DNA of 64,000 nt from the NCBI RefSeq assembly GCF_030068505.1, contig NZ_JAQOSO010000010.1:1-64000 (forward strand), given 5' to 3'. The stretch comes from Roseofilum capinflatum BLCC-M114. GTDB taxonomy: Bacteria > Cyanobacteriota > Cyanobacteriia > Cyanobacteriales > Desertifilaceae. Positions 43,471 through 53,400 of this stretch are shown here, piece after piece (positions within the stretch are counted from its first letter, which is position 1; each line of letters starts with the position of its first letter). Below the pieces are notes generated by a model. It was not told the DNA's origin. It saw nothing but the letters and a program-made list of their open reading frames with translations, and made no database searches. Both the position numbers and the translations under genes were made by a program.

Positions 43471-45104
43471 TAGGGATGGAGGCTATAGCGCCGCCATCGG
43501 TTCTCTCCAGTTTGAGTAATGTGATCTTGGGCAATTAACCTCTCTAGAGTTCGCTTAATTCGAGATCGTGCGAGTTCGGGAGCGGTGCGCTGATGAATTT
43601 CGCTAATACTTGATTGGGGATAGCGGCGTAAATCCTCCAGAATTAAAGCTTCTAACCGATGGGGTTCCATCAGTTGTAGGGTGGTGCGGTGCTGAGTGGC
43701 AATGGAGCGTAACATTTCAGGATCGACAGAGTAACGAGTTCCTTTCGTTTGTCCGGTTTGTTTGATTAAGTTGAAGTCCAACAACCGACCGAGCCAGGAG
43801 GTCAGAGCCTGTCCTTCTGAGAGAGAAAGTTGCTGGGAGAGTTCGCGGGTGCTGAGACTTTCCTTTTGCGCCAGCAGTCCTAGGGTGATTTTTTCCCGTT
43901 GGGTGAGTTGGTATTGTCGATCGCCAATCGCCAGTAAATTAATCACCTCTTGTTTCAATATTTGTCGATAAATGGTGACTTTTACGCGATCGCTGCCTTC
44001 TTGGAGTAGAGGTAGCCTGCGTCCTTGGGAGAGCATGATTTCATAGATTTTGTCGAAGCCGCTACCTTCCCGTTCCATCAGTTTGAGGTCGTGGAAAATA
44101 CGGGCGAGGTTTTCGTTACGGCGAACAGTGGTGTGGAGGACGTTTTGGGGAGTGACACCGAGGGGCAGGGGGCCAGGATTGACGATTTCCAGGCGATCGG
44201 AAAAGAGGTTAAGAAAGATGTCACCCCGTTGGGTGTAAGGACGGTGAACTAGGGCATTGACCAGCAGTTCCCGCACAACGGCTTCATCGTAGAGGGGAAG
44301 GGTTTGGCGAAATAAACCGTCGGGGAGTTCGTAGCGTTCGCGGAAGTCGGGAATTTCAGTCCAGACGGCTTCTACAAGTTCAATGGGGGAGAGGGAAAAG
44401 TCATCCCACAGGAGTTTATTCACTTTCTGCTCCTGTTGGTCGTATTTGAGGAATTGCACTACGGGAGCTGTGCCTAAGCGGGCGCGATCTCCCCGTTGAC
44501 CGACAGAAAGAATACCGAGGTTAGTGAGCCAGTCCTCTTGGGCGAGGAAGTAGTGATCCAGGAGTTCGGTGTCAGTTTTTTCTTTGACCGAGGTTTTGAC
44601 GCGATCGGAGCTACGGATACCGTGACAGAAGGCTTGGAGTTTGCCGGAGTCGATGCGATCGCGGGGCACTTGCTGGGTAGTGAGGGTTTCCCAAGGAGCG
44701 GTGGGGCGTTCGTTGATCAGCCGCAGGATATCATCGCCCAGGACGGGTTTACAGGTATCGGCAACCCGAAGGTAGTAGCGTCCATCGCTGGTGGAGGCGA
44801 CGTTAGGGGAGCGGGAAATGGTGATATGCAGATATTGGCTACCATTGGAGGCAATCTCGATCCGGGGGGCAAGGGTGACATTGAGGGTGAGTTCATTGAT
44901 GCGCTTGCTGATTTTTTCGATCCAGTCGGGGGAGATAGTTTGCCCATCAGGGGGTTGGGTTTCACCGTCTTCGATACCGATCCGGATCGCACCGCCTCTG
45001 GCATTGGCAAAGCATACGCAGTCTTTGGCCAGTTCTTGCCAGTCAGGGTTTTTACTCAAGAATTTGAGGGATTTTTCGTCATACTCTTCGGTCTCAAGGG
45101 TCAC
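43470..45104 (-). CDS. COG2865-type regulator: AlbA_2 (Schlafen-like) domain, HATPase_c_4 and winged helix
   Basis: A 544-residue protein. The N-terminal AlbA_2 domain (about 20-130) is marked by CFANARGGAIRIGIEDG and later YYLRVADTCKPV. An ATPase-like region (about 270-370) has VVRELLVNALVHRPY and SDRLEIVNPGPLP, with EREGSGFDKI. Two winged-helix units follow (about 400-540). COG2865 proteins are predicted regulators or defence-associated factors of unknown target. The start is GTG at 45104 with AGAGGAG eight bases upstream. A stretch that looks like a degenerate group II intron end lies directly upstream. Confidence 0.78.
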   Translation of the reverse strand: MTLETEEYDEKSLKFLSKNPDWQELAKDCVCFANARGGAIRIGIEDGETQPPDGQTISPDWIEKISKRINELTLNVTLAPRIEIASNGSQYLHITISRSPNVASTSDGRYYLRVADTCKPVLGDDILRLINERPTAPWETLTTQQVPRDRIDSGKLQAFCHGIRSSDRVKTSVKEKTDTELLDHYFLAQEDWLTNLGILSVGQRGDRARLGTAPVVQFLKYDQQEQKVNKLLWDDFSLSPIELVEAVWTEIPDFRERYELPDGLFRQTLPLYDEAVVRELLVNALVHRPYTQRGDIFLNLFSDRLEIVNPGPLPLGVTPQNVLHTTVRRNENLARIFHDLKLMEREGSGFDKIYEIMLSQGRRLPLLQEGSDRVKVTIYRQILKQEVINLLAIGDRQYQLTQREKITLGLLAQKESLSTRELSQQLSLSEGQALTSWLGRLLDFNLIKQTGQTKGTRYSVDPEMLRSIATQHRTTLQLMEPHRLEALILEDLRRYPQSSISEIHQRTAPELARSRIKRTLERLIAQDHITQTGENRWRRYSLHP

Positions 45105-45129
45105 AAGGATTTCTCCTCTTTAATGGGTT

Positions 45130-45447
45130 GACGTGATCGCTTAGTCATTTTAATAGTCACCCATCCCCTATATACCTTGCGCTGGTTACTACTTGAGTTT
45201 TCGTATTCCTACCCATAACTAGATGCTAGACGGGATTTCCGGTCGGATTCAGAGTTACCGCCGTTTAACCCCGCTTTACCCTAAAGGATTACCCGTCCTC
45301 TATAATGGGGGTTATGCTGTCACCGCAACATATACGGGGATGGACTTTCACCATCACGGAAATTGAGTTGTCAAGGTTCTTAGAATTCTTGCCCTGCTTA
45401 CACTTCCGCCATTAACCGGCTTCCATTTTTGCGGGAACGAATCGCAC
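45130..45447 (-). ncRNA. Structured non-coding stretch, possibly a truncated group II intron 5' region
   Basis: On the minus strand this starts GTGCGATTCG (45447), like the GUGYG 5' end of group II introns, and continues with short hairpins such as GATGGTGAAAGTCCATC (about 45341-45357). It carries purine-rich single-stranded-looking links and the phrase ACGGCGGTAACTC. An ATG frame (MTKRSRQPIKEEKSL, stop after 15 codons) near its end is where an intron protein would begin, but no reverse transcriptase follows. No 3' domain V is seen. It is G/C-structured yet codes for nothing in six frames. The rest of the 45105-45496 spacer is A/T-rich upstream sequence. Confidence 0.3.
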
Positions 45448-45496
45448 AAACCCTTGCGTATCCTACGATCATAGTAATTTTATATTTTTTTGTACA

Positions 45497-47269
45497 TTGT
45501 CTACTAAAATACCTCCAACTGTGCTGCAAAATCTTTCAGATTCCCAGAAAAAACTGGGGTTATTGGCGATCGCTGGAATCGTCATCCTTGGTGCAACCGG
45601 TAGCTTGGCCTATTGGTTCTTTATCGGACGGACTCAAGTTCCCCAAGATATGCAACTCGGAGCCAATGTGGTTCCCCAAAATTCCCTGATGACCATTTCC
45701 CTCTCGACGAATGAACGTCAATGGGAAAATTTACGCTCCTTTGGTACACCCAATACTCAAGCAGCGTTAGACCAAACCTTAGCCCAACTGCGCGATCAAT
45801 TCCAAACCCAAACCCAACTCAACTATCTCAAAGATATTCAGCCTTGGGTGGGACAAGAAGTGACCTGGGCCTATTTAGCGCCAGAAATTACTGAGGATGA
45901 AACCCTCTCGGAAGAAGAACGGATGGTGATGCTCGAACAACCCTCTTGGGTGATGGTTGTTCCTATTGCTAATCCCTTGAAAGCCCAAGAAATTTCTGGG
46001 AAATTAGTGGATCAAGACCTGACGAAACGCACCTATAAAGACATTGAAATCCAAGAAACCCAACCCGATGCAGAGGTGGTGTTTTCCTCCACCGTTTTGC
46101 AGGGCCGATATTTGGTTATTAGTAGCGCTCCAGAAGCCACGGATCGGGTGATTGATACCTTCAAAGGAGAGGCTTCTGTGGCTTCGACTCCCGGATATAA
46201 AAATGCCTTGGAACAGTTGGGAACCACTTCAGCTTTGGCTCGTGTGTATGTAAATGTTCCTGAAGCTACCAGAGTCGCAGCAGCGAATTCTGTACGCCCG
46301 ATCGCCCCAGAAGAGTTAGAACAGTTAGAAACCAATCAGGGATTAGCGGCAACGGTAGAAGTGGTCTCTAATGGTCTCTTATTTCAGGGGATTACTTGGC
46401 TCAGTAACCAAGCGGAGCAGAAATTAACCCCGGATAGCCTGAACTTGGATCTCGGTGAGTATGTGCCCAGTGATACGTTGATGATGCTCACGGGCAGCAA
46501 TTTTAATCAAGTGTGGAATCAGTATACGACCGGTGTAGAGGGGAATCCGTTAGCGCCCCTCAATCCAGAAGGCTTAAAACAAGGCTTATTAGATACCACG
46601 GGATTGAATTTAGAAGAAGATTTACTCGCGTGGATGGATGGGCCATTTGCGATCGCCATGATACCCGCCGATCAAAGTGCGTCCCCCATTCCCTTCGGCT
46701 TTGCAGTGATGGTGAATACGGGCGATCGAGAAACAGCCGATCAAACCTTTGCCAGCCTCGATGAAGTGATGCAAGATAAATATCAAGTACAAATTAACTC
46801 AGAAACCCTGGGCGAAATGGAAGTCACCCAATGGCAGCTCCCCTTTGGCATTATTGACATTAGCCGAGCCTGGTTAAGCGATGACTTAGTAATGATGACC
46901 TTTGGTGCGGCGATCGCCAACCGCCTGATCGCCCCTCTCGAAAATCCCCTGGCAACTAGCGAAGCCTTTACTACCAGTATCCCCGAAGGTCTGAGTTCCC
47001 AAAGTGGCTACTTTTACGCCGACATCGAGCGCCTGTTTAACCAAAACCTACCCCTACCCATTATTATCCCTCCCGATCAAGATAATCTCTTTCAGGCCTT
47101 TGACTCTATTGGTGTCACCTCTGCCATTACCAGTCCCCGTACTACCCGGTACAACCTGCTGGTGAGGCTGAAAAAAGGACAAGAACCCGGCCCCCTACCT
47201 TCTCCGATGACCCCTTCACCGACTCCCGAAGAGTCTCCAGAAGCATCAGAGGAAGAATCAGAAGAATAG
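45497..47269 (+). CDS. DUF3352-family membrane-anchored protein
   Basis: A 590-residue protein with one N-terminal TM helix (about 20-42) and a large extracytoplasmic part matching DUF3352 of cyanobacteria (LGANVVPQNSLMTISLSTN near the start, QWENLRSFGTPNTQ). The C-terminal 30 residues are Pro/Ser/Glu-rich. No catalytic motif. The start is TTG at 45497 with no clear ribosome site; there is no earlier ATG in frame close by. Function unknown, probably envelope related. Confidence 0.75.
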   Translation: MSTKIPPTVLQNLSDSQKKLGLLAIAGIVILGATGSLAYWFFIGRTQVPQDMQLGANVVPQNSLMTISLSTNERQWENLRSFGTPNTQAALDQTLAQLRDQFQTQTQLNYLKDIQPWVGQEVTWAYLAPEITEDETLSEEERMVMLEQPSWVMVVPIANPLKAQEISGKLVDQDLTKRTYKDIEIQETQPDAEVVFSSTVLQGRYLVISSAPEATDRVIDTFKGEASVASTPGYKNALEQLGTTSALARVYVNVPEATRVAAANSVRPIAPEELEQLETNQGLAATVEVVSNGLLFQGITWLSNQAEQKLTPDSLNLDLGEYVPSDTLMMLTGSNFNQVWNQYTTGVEGNPLAPLNPEGLKQGLLDTTGLNLEEDLLAWMDGPFAIAMIPADQSASPIPFGFAVMVNTGDRETADQTFASLDEVMQDKYQVQINSETLGEMEVTQWQLPFGIIDISRAWLSDDLVMMTFGAAIANRLIAPLENPLATSEAFTTSIPEGLSSQSGYFYADIERLFNQNLPLPIIIPPDQDNLFQAFDSIGVTSAITSPRTTRYNLLVRLKKGQEPGPLPSPMTPSPTPEESPEASEEESEE

Positions 47270-47309
47270 GCGATCGCCATGGGGGAAGCCAAAGGCACTC
47301 ATCCCCGTT

Positions 47310-48377
47310 TTAATTAAACTCCCGTAAACTTCTAGGATCGAGGGCATCGCGCAACCCATCCCCCAAAAGGTTAAACGAAAGAACCGTTAAAATAATCAAA
47401 ATTGCCGGAGGCCAAATTAACCAAGGTTGCAAGACCAAAATCGAGGCATTGGTTCCGGCGGATAATAGGTTACCCCAAGAGGGATCGGGTTCTTGAATAC
47501 CTAAGCCAATCAGACTCAACACCGATTCAGCAACGATGAACCCAGGAATGGCTAGAGTTGCAGAAATGATCACATAGGTAGCCGTTTGGGGCAAGACATG
47601 GCGAATAATAATATAAAACGGATTAGCTCCCATGGCTTTGGCAGCTTGCACAAATTGTTGCTCTTTGAGCGATAGAACTTGACCTCGGATCACCCGTGCC
47701 AGTCCTGACCAACTGATAAAGGAGGTAATAATCACAATCAGCAGAAACCGTTGAGCGCTGCTCAGTTGGGGAGGAATCACCGCAGCTAGAGCAACCAAGA
47801 GATAAATACCGGGAATGGTCATTAACACTTCTACCAGGCGCATTAACACGGCATCCACCCAGCCGCCAAAATAGCCCGATATACCCCCCACCATCATCCC
47901 TAGGGGAAACGAAATCAAAATTCCTACTAAGCCAATACTGAGGCTAATTTGACCGCCGTAGAGGAGACGACTGAACTGGTCTCTGGCTTGGCTATCTGTG
48001 CCCAAAAGATTGATCCGCCCTGCTCCTTCTGTGCCGAAGAGATGGATATTGGCAGGGATAATACCGAGGATTTTGTAGTCTTCGCCCTGGACAAACAGGC
48101 GTAGGGGGGAAGGTTGGCTACGGTCTATAATTAGGGGGCGATCGCCCGTATCTAAATCTGTAGCGCCCTGGGTGACGGGATAGACTCGCGGCGAAAACTG
48201 TCCCTCATTAAACCACTCAATCGGCGTGGGAGGCAGTAGGGAGCCATTAAGTTGAGAACTGTAGGGCGTATAGGGGGCAAAAAAACCCGCCCCAATCACC
48301 ACAATATAGAACACCGTCAGAATCACTGCCCCTACCTGAGCAAGGGGATTTTTGCGTAGTTTCTTCCACCAATCCAC
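47310..48377 (-). CDS. Oligopeptide/dipeptide-type ABC permease (DppC/OppC)
   Basis: A 355-residue inner-membrane permease of the DppC/OppC family, with one TM helix at 14-32, an unusually long periplasmic loop (about 35-125) and five TM helices in the BPD_transp_1 domain. The EAA motif region is FVQAAKAMGANPFYIIIRHVLPQ (near 245), which binds the ATPase. DppB, the ATPases and a binding protein are not adjacent, so it is an orphan part of a transporter encoded elsewhere; this scattering is common in cyanobacteria. The substrate is unknown. Confidence 0.85.
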   Translation of the reverse strand: MDWWKKLRKNPLAQVGAVILTVFYIVVIGAGFFAPYTPYSSQLNGSLLPPTPIEWFNEGQFSPRVYPVTQGATDLDTGDRPLIIDRSQPSPLRLFVQGEDYKILGIIPANIHLFGTEGAGRINLLGTDSQARDQFSRLLYGGQISLSIGLVGILISFPLGMMVGGISGYFGGWVDAVLMRLVEVLMTIPGIYLLVALAAVIPPQLSSAQRFLLIVIITSFISWSGLARVIRGQVLSLKEQQFVQAAKAMGANPFYIIIRHVLPQTATYVIISATLAIPGFIVAESVLSLIGLGIQEPDPSWGNLLSAGTNASILVLQPWLIWPPAILIILTVLSFNLLGDGLRDALDPRSLREFN

Positions 48378-48852
48378 GGCTGTACCTCTTGACCTTTGGA
48401 TTTCCTATTGTGCCATGATTGACTCAAGATACGGCCATAAGATCGCTCAATGTCATCGGCGATCGCTTAAAAATGGATGGAGAAAAGGGATGGAGTGAAT
48501 AGAATGGAACTTCCAACTGCATTACCTGTACTGGATGACCTGGTGAAACAATTACAGGAAACCTTATTGGCGAACGGATATTAGCTGAGGTCTGTTACCT
48601 ATGAGTCGGGATATTGATGAAACTATAGAGTGATTAATTTTACTCTGGAAGCGATCGCTCCCGAAGCGCTATCAGGATTTGACCCATCTGTTTCGGAGAG
48701 TGACAAAAAAGATAATCCCATAACCAGCGATTTGCTACAAAGTTGCACGACAAGCTTTACAATGCGTAATAATATAAAAGATAAATAAAGATTACTCCAC
48801 CTTAGGCCAAGCCAATGCCTAGAACCACAAGCGTCCAAAATCGGAGGGAGAC
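48378..48852. other. 475-bp spacer without a supported gene
   Basis: A 26-codon frame at 48504-48584 (MELPTALPVLDDLVKQLQ start) and a 52-codon GTG frame at 48630 are open, but both lack ribosome sites and family resemblance. Two HIP1-type sites are present. The end carries CGGAGGGAG, the ribosome site of the next gene. Confidence 0.4.
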
Positions 48853-50358
48853 ATGAGTGAACAGCCAGTCAGTGAGATGGAAAATTCATCAAAATCAACG
48901 GAAGACCAAGAAACTCCAATGACTGAAAACATAAGTCCTCAAAAGATCGCGGAAAGAAAACCCGGATTGCTGGTGGGTTTGGGTATTGGCCTAGCGGCAG
49001 GCGCATTGGCAACCTATGCCCTAACTACCCTGAACCGTTCTGAACCTACTCCCGTGCAACCGGTGACAGCTTCTCAATCGGCTGACCCGGTGCAAACAGT
49101 TACTCTAGCCACAGTAGAATTAGAGAGAATACCCCGCACATTTACGGCTACTGGGACGGTGGACGCATATGATTTATTACCTGTCGTCTCTCAGGTGATG
49201 GACTTGCAAATTCGCCAAGTGCTTGTAGATGAAGGGGATTGGGTGGAAAAAGGACAATTAATGGTAGTGTTAAATGACTCAGTTCTGCAAACCCAAATTA
49301 GTCAAGCTGAGGCGGATGTAGAAGCGAGTCGGGCGGTGGTGCAAGAGCGTCAAGCGGCGGTGGAGCAGGCGAAATCTGCTCTACAAGGGGCTTTGGCGGC
49401 AAAGGAGGAAGCGGAAGCGGGCAAACAACAGGCGATCGCCTCTTTAGCTCAAGCCCAAGCGGAACTCGAACAAGCGGAACGGGACTTGGCGCGATCGGAA
49501 ACTTTAGCCGCAGAAGGAGCCATTAGTACCCAAGAGGTGGATTTAAGCCGCACGAAAGCTACAAATGCTAGGGAAGCAGTACAAGTAGCTAAGGCAAATA
49601 TTAATAGCGCCGAAGCCAGAATTAGCAGTGCGAGGGCTAATGTGAACAGTGCCCAAGCGACCATCAGCAGTATGACGGCTAATGTGAATACGGCCTTAGC
49701 CCAACTGCAAAGCCAACAAGCGAGGGTCGAACAACAGAAAACCTATCTGGCTCAAACTCAAGTCACTGCCCCATCGAGTGGCATCGTCAGCGAACGAACA
49801 GCACGGGTGGGAGATTTGGCAAGTCCGCAAACGCCCCTATTTCGGATTATTAATCAGGGGGCTTTGGAACTGGAACTGAAAATCCCTGAAACCCAACTGA
49901 GTCAGGTGAATATCGGGGCCCCGGTGACCTTAACCTCGGATGCCAATAGTGGGATTAATATTAAAGGCAAAATTCGAGAAATTGCCCCCCTAGTGGATGC
50001 CGATACTCGCCAAGCCACGGTGAAGGTGGATTTACCTTCGTCTTCTGTGTTGCGACCGGGGATGTTTTTACAAGCGAGTATTACGGCGCAAATGGTGCAA
50101 GGGTTAGTGGTTCCGGCTGAAGCGGTGCAACCTTTGGCCGATGGCAGCACCATTGTCTATCAAGTGGACGAGAATAATCAGGCGATCGCCCGCAGGGTCG
50201 AAGTCGGTTCTACCCTAGGGGGAGAGTCCACGAATGTAGAAATTAAACAAGGTCTGAATGTCGGCGATCGCATCGTCGTTTTAGGCGCAGGATTTATCAA
50301 CGAAGGCGATATCGTCCGCGTCGCCGACAGCACCGCCCTCACTCCCACCGTCAATTAG
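48853..50358 (+). CDS. RND efflux periplasmic adaptor
   Basis: A 501-residue membrane-fusion protein: cytosolic N-terminus of about 35 residues, one TM anchor (about 38-58, LLVGLGIGLAAGALATYAL), lipoyl halves (VVSQVMDLQIRQVLVDEGDW), a very long alpha-hairpin (about 155-300, Ala/Gln/Glu-rich heptads) and beta-barrel domains. A GGAGGGAG ribosome site precedes ATG 48853. It pairs with the permease 110 bp downstream, forming an HAE1-type multidrug or lipid efflux system. Confidence 0.88.
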   Translation: MSEQPVSEMENSSKSTEDQETPMTENISPQKIAERKPGLLVGLGIGLAAGALATYALTTLNRSEPTPVQPVTASQSADPVQTVTLATVELERIPRTFTATGTVDAYDLLPVVSQVMDLQIRQVLVDEGDWVEKGQLMVVLNDSVLQTQISQAEADVEASRAVVQERQAAVEQAKSALQGALAAKEEAEAGKQQAIASLAQAQAELEQAERDLARSETLAAEGAISTQEVDLSRTKATNAREAVQVAKANINSAEARISSARANVNSAQATISSMTANVNTALAQLQSQQARVEQQKTYLAQTQVTAPSSGIVSERTARVGDLASPQTPLFRIINQGALELELKIPETQLSQVNIGAPVTLTSDANSGINIKGKIREIAPLVDADTRQATVKVDLPSSSVLRPGMFLQASITAQMVQGLVVPAEAVQPLADGSTIVYQVDENNQAIARRVEVGSTLGGESTNVEIKQGLNVGDRIVVLGAGFINEGDIVRVADSTALTPTVN

Positions 50359-50394
50359 GCCTTTATAGACTCTGTAAGGAAAGGGAAAAACCTG

Positions 50395-50460
50395 GTTTTC
50401 CCCATTCCCTATTCCCTATTCCCTATTCCCTATTCCCCATTCCCCATTCCCCATTCCCTC
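50395..50460. repeat. Heptamer tandem repeat (attccct/attcccc)
   Basis: Eight or nine copies of the heptamer fill the gap between adaptor and permease, ending just before the permease ATG. The two genes are still likely cotranscribed. Confidence 0.85.
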
Positions 50461-50468
50461 CCCCAGCA

Positions 50469-53400
50469 ATGTCTTTCAAAATCTCCTCCTGGTCAATTCA
50501 CAAACCTGTCCCCACCCTGGTTCTATTCCTGATTTTAGGAATAGTCGGTTTCTTTTCCTTTACCCAATTGGGCATTGATGAAAATCCCAATATCGATGTG
50601 CCCTTTGTGTCGGTTACTATTGTACAACCGGGAGCCGGGCCCACAGAACTAGAGACCGAAGTCACCAAAAAAGTCGAAGATGCGGTTGCTTCCCTAGAAG
50701 GAGTCGATGATATTCGCTCTACAGTCACCGATGGTCAGTCCAGCACCAGTATCGCCTTTGAACTGAACGTTAACAGCGATACAGCCACTAACGACGTTCG
50801 CAATGCGATCGCCCAAATTCGGCAAACCCTGCCCTCAGACATCGAAGACCCAGTTGTTCAAAAAATCAACTTTATCGGTCAAGCGGTGATCAGCTACGCG
50901 GTCACCTCTCCCACCCGCTCCGTGGAAGAACTGAGCGACCTGGTAGACCGAAATATTGGCCGTTCCCTGCTCTCTGTCCCTGGGGTGGCTAGAGTAGACC
51001 GCATTGGCGGCGTAGACGAAGAAATCCGCATCGACCTCAACCCCGCCCGGCTGCAAGCCTTGGGAATCACCGCCAGCGAAGTTAACCAGCAAATTCGCGC
51101 TTTTAACATTAACCTCCCTGGGGGGCGATCGCAAACCGGCGGCACAGAAAAAAGCATCCGTACCCTGGGCAGTGCCCAAACCCTAGACACCCTGAAAACC
51201 TACCGCATCGTTCTCCCCAATGGCGAAGATGTGCCCCTCACCAGCTTAGGAGAAGTCGATAATCGATTTGCCGAACCCCGGCAACTCTCCCGACTAACCA
51301 TAAAAGATAATCCAGATGTCCAACAAACCCCCGTAGTCGGTTTCTCCGTCTGGCGCAGTAGTGGCTCCACCTTGGTGAGTGTGGAAGAAGGAGTACAGGA
51401 AAAAGTCGCTCAACTCAGGCAAACCTTGCCCGAAGATATCCAAATTGAACTCATTTACACCAACGCCGACTATATTCGCCTCTCCTATCAAGCCTCCATT
51501 GATGCCCTCATTCTCGGTTCCCTGCTCACCGTCGTCACCGTGGGGCTTTTCCTCAAAGATTGGCGGGCAACCGTAATTACTGCTGTAGCCTTGCCCCTCT
51601 CCATTATTCCCACGTTCATCGTCATGAGAGCCTTGGGCTATACCCTCAATGACATGACCCTGCTCGGTCTAGCCCTCTCCATGGGGAACTTGGTGGATGA
51701 TGCCATCTGTATGATTGAGAATATCACCCAACATATTCAGAGAGGTAAGCGCCCTTTCCAAGCTGCCCTCGACGCAGCCAATGAAATTGGGTTAGCCGTT
51801 TTAGCCACCACAGCCACCATTGTGGCGGTGTTTCTCCCCGTTGCCTTTATGGGCGGCATTCCCGGTAAATTTTTCCAACCCTTCGCCCTCACGGTAGCCG
51901 TCTCTACCATGTTTTCGACCTTGGTCGCCACAACCATGACTCCCATGTTGGCCGCTTACCTGTTGAAAGGAAAGAAAGTAAGGGGCGATGTAGGGGCGAA
52001 CGGCCGTTCGCCCAGCCAAGATGGCCCCCCCTTGGATGAGTCCGATCCCGCTCACCTGTTCTTAGATGACCATTTGGTTCATCGTGGCTTTCGTTGGGGT
52101 AAACAGGTGTTTCATCCCTACCGGGGGCTTCTGGGTTGGGCCCTAACCCATCGCATTGTCACCCTGATGGTTGCTGTCGCCTTGTTTATGGGATCGTTGC
52201 AGTTGGTTCCCCTGATTCCCACGGGGCTATTTGCCGGATATGACCGGGGCTTAAGTCGGGTGACGGTGGAGTTGCCCCCTGGGTCTCCCCTGGCGTTGAC
52301 TGACCAGGTGATGCAGAAAACGACTGCCATTTTGCAAGACCATCCCGCGTTTAAGAGTGCCCTAGCCAGTGCGGGTGAGGGAGATTCGGGGATTAATGAA
52401 GCTCTGATTACCGTTAATCTCTTGCCCCAAGAAGAGCGGGAGGTTTCCCAAGCGCAATTTGAGCAGGAGATGCGCGGCAAGTTTGTGCAAATTCCGGGAG
52501 CTAGGGTGAGTTTCCAGTCCCAAGGTGCGGCGGGGAATACGAAGGATGTGTCGGTGGTTCTCAATAGTGAAAATCCGGAATCTCTGAAGGCAACGGCCGA
52601 TCGCTTACAGAGCTTTATGCGGGGTCTTCCCGGTTTGGTGGAGGTCTCTTCCAGTGCCAGTTTGGTGAAACCGGAGTTGTTGATTACCCCAGACCCGAAA
52701 CGGGCGGCAGATTTGGGGGTTTCGGTGGAGGCGATCGCCCGTACAGCGTCTTTAGCGACGATTGGCGATAATGATGCTAACCTGGCGAAGTTTAATCTGC
52801 CCGATCGCCAAATTCCCATCCGTGTCCAAATTGCTACCGAATCTCGTAATGATATGGAAACCCTGCGGAATCTGCGGGTTCCCAGCCAAAATGGGGGAGT
52901 CGTTCCCCTGATGGCTGTGGCCGATATTGCGATCGGGAGCGGCCCCTCCCAAATTGACCGCTTTGACCGCCTGCGTCAAGTGTCTCTAGAGGGCAACTTA
53001 CAAGGGCTGTCCCTGGGTCAAGCCATGGAGCCGATTAATGAGTGGTTAGAGACCAATTTGCCCGCAGATGTGCAACAGCAACCCTCTGGAGATGCGGAAA
53101 TTATGCGCGATATTTTCGCCCGCTTTGCCAGTTCCCTGGGGCTGGCGGTTCTGGGAATCTACGCGATTTTGGTTCTGCTCTATAACAATTTTATCTATCC
53201 GATCACGATTATGGCCGCTCTCCCCCTCTCCGTGGGGGGCGCTCTCCTGGCCTTGATGATTACCCAAAAAGAGTTGGGATTATTTGCCCTGATTGGGATT
53301 GTCCTGCTGATGGGATTGGTAACTAAAAATGCCATTCTGTTGGTGGATTGTTCCTTGGCGAACATGCGCGAGGAAGGCATGAGCCTGAAACCGGCGGTGA

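Noticed and set aside
44496-45131. 211-codon frame opposite the COG2865 gene
   Set aside because: It lies wholly antisense to a gene with clear domains; its Gly/Asp-rich composition is what the reverse complement of that gene gives.
48504-48788. Two short frames (26 and 52 codons) before the RND adaptor
   Set aside because: No ribosome sites, no hydrophobic or family pattern; composition like spacer DNA.
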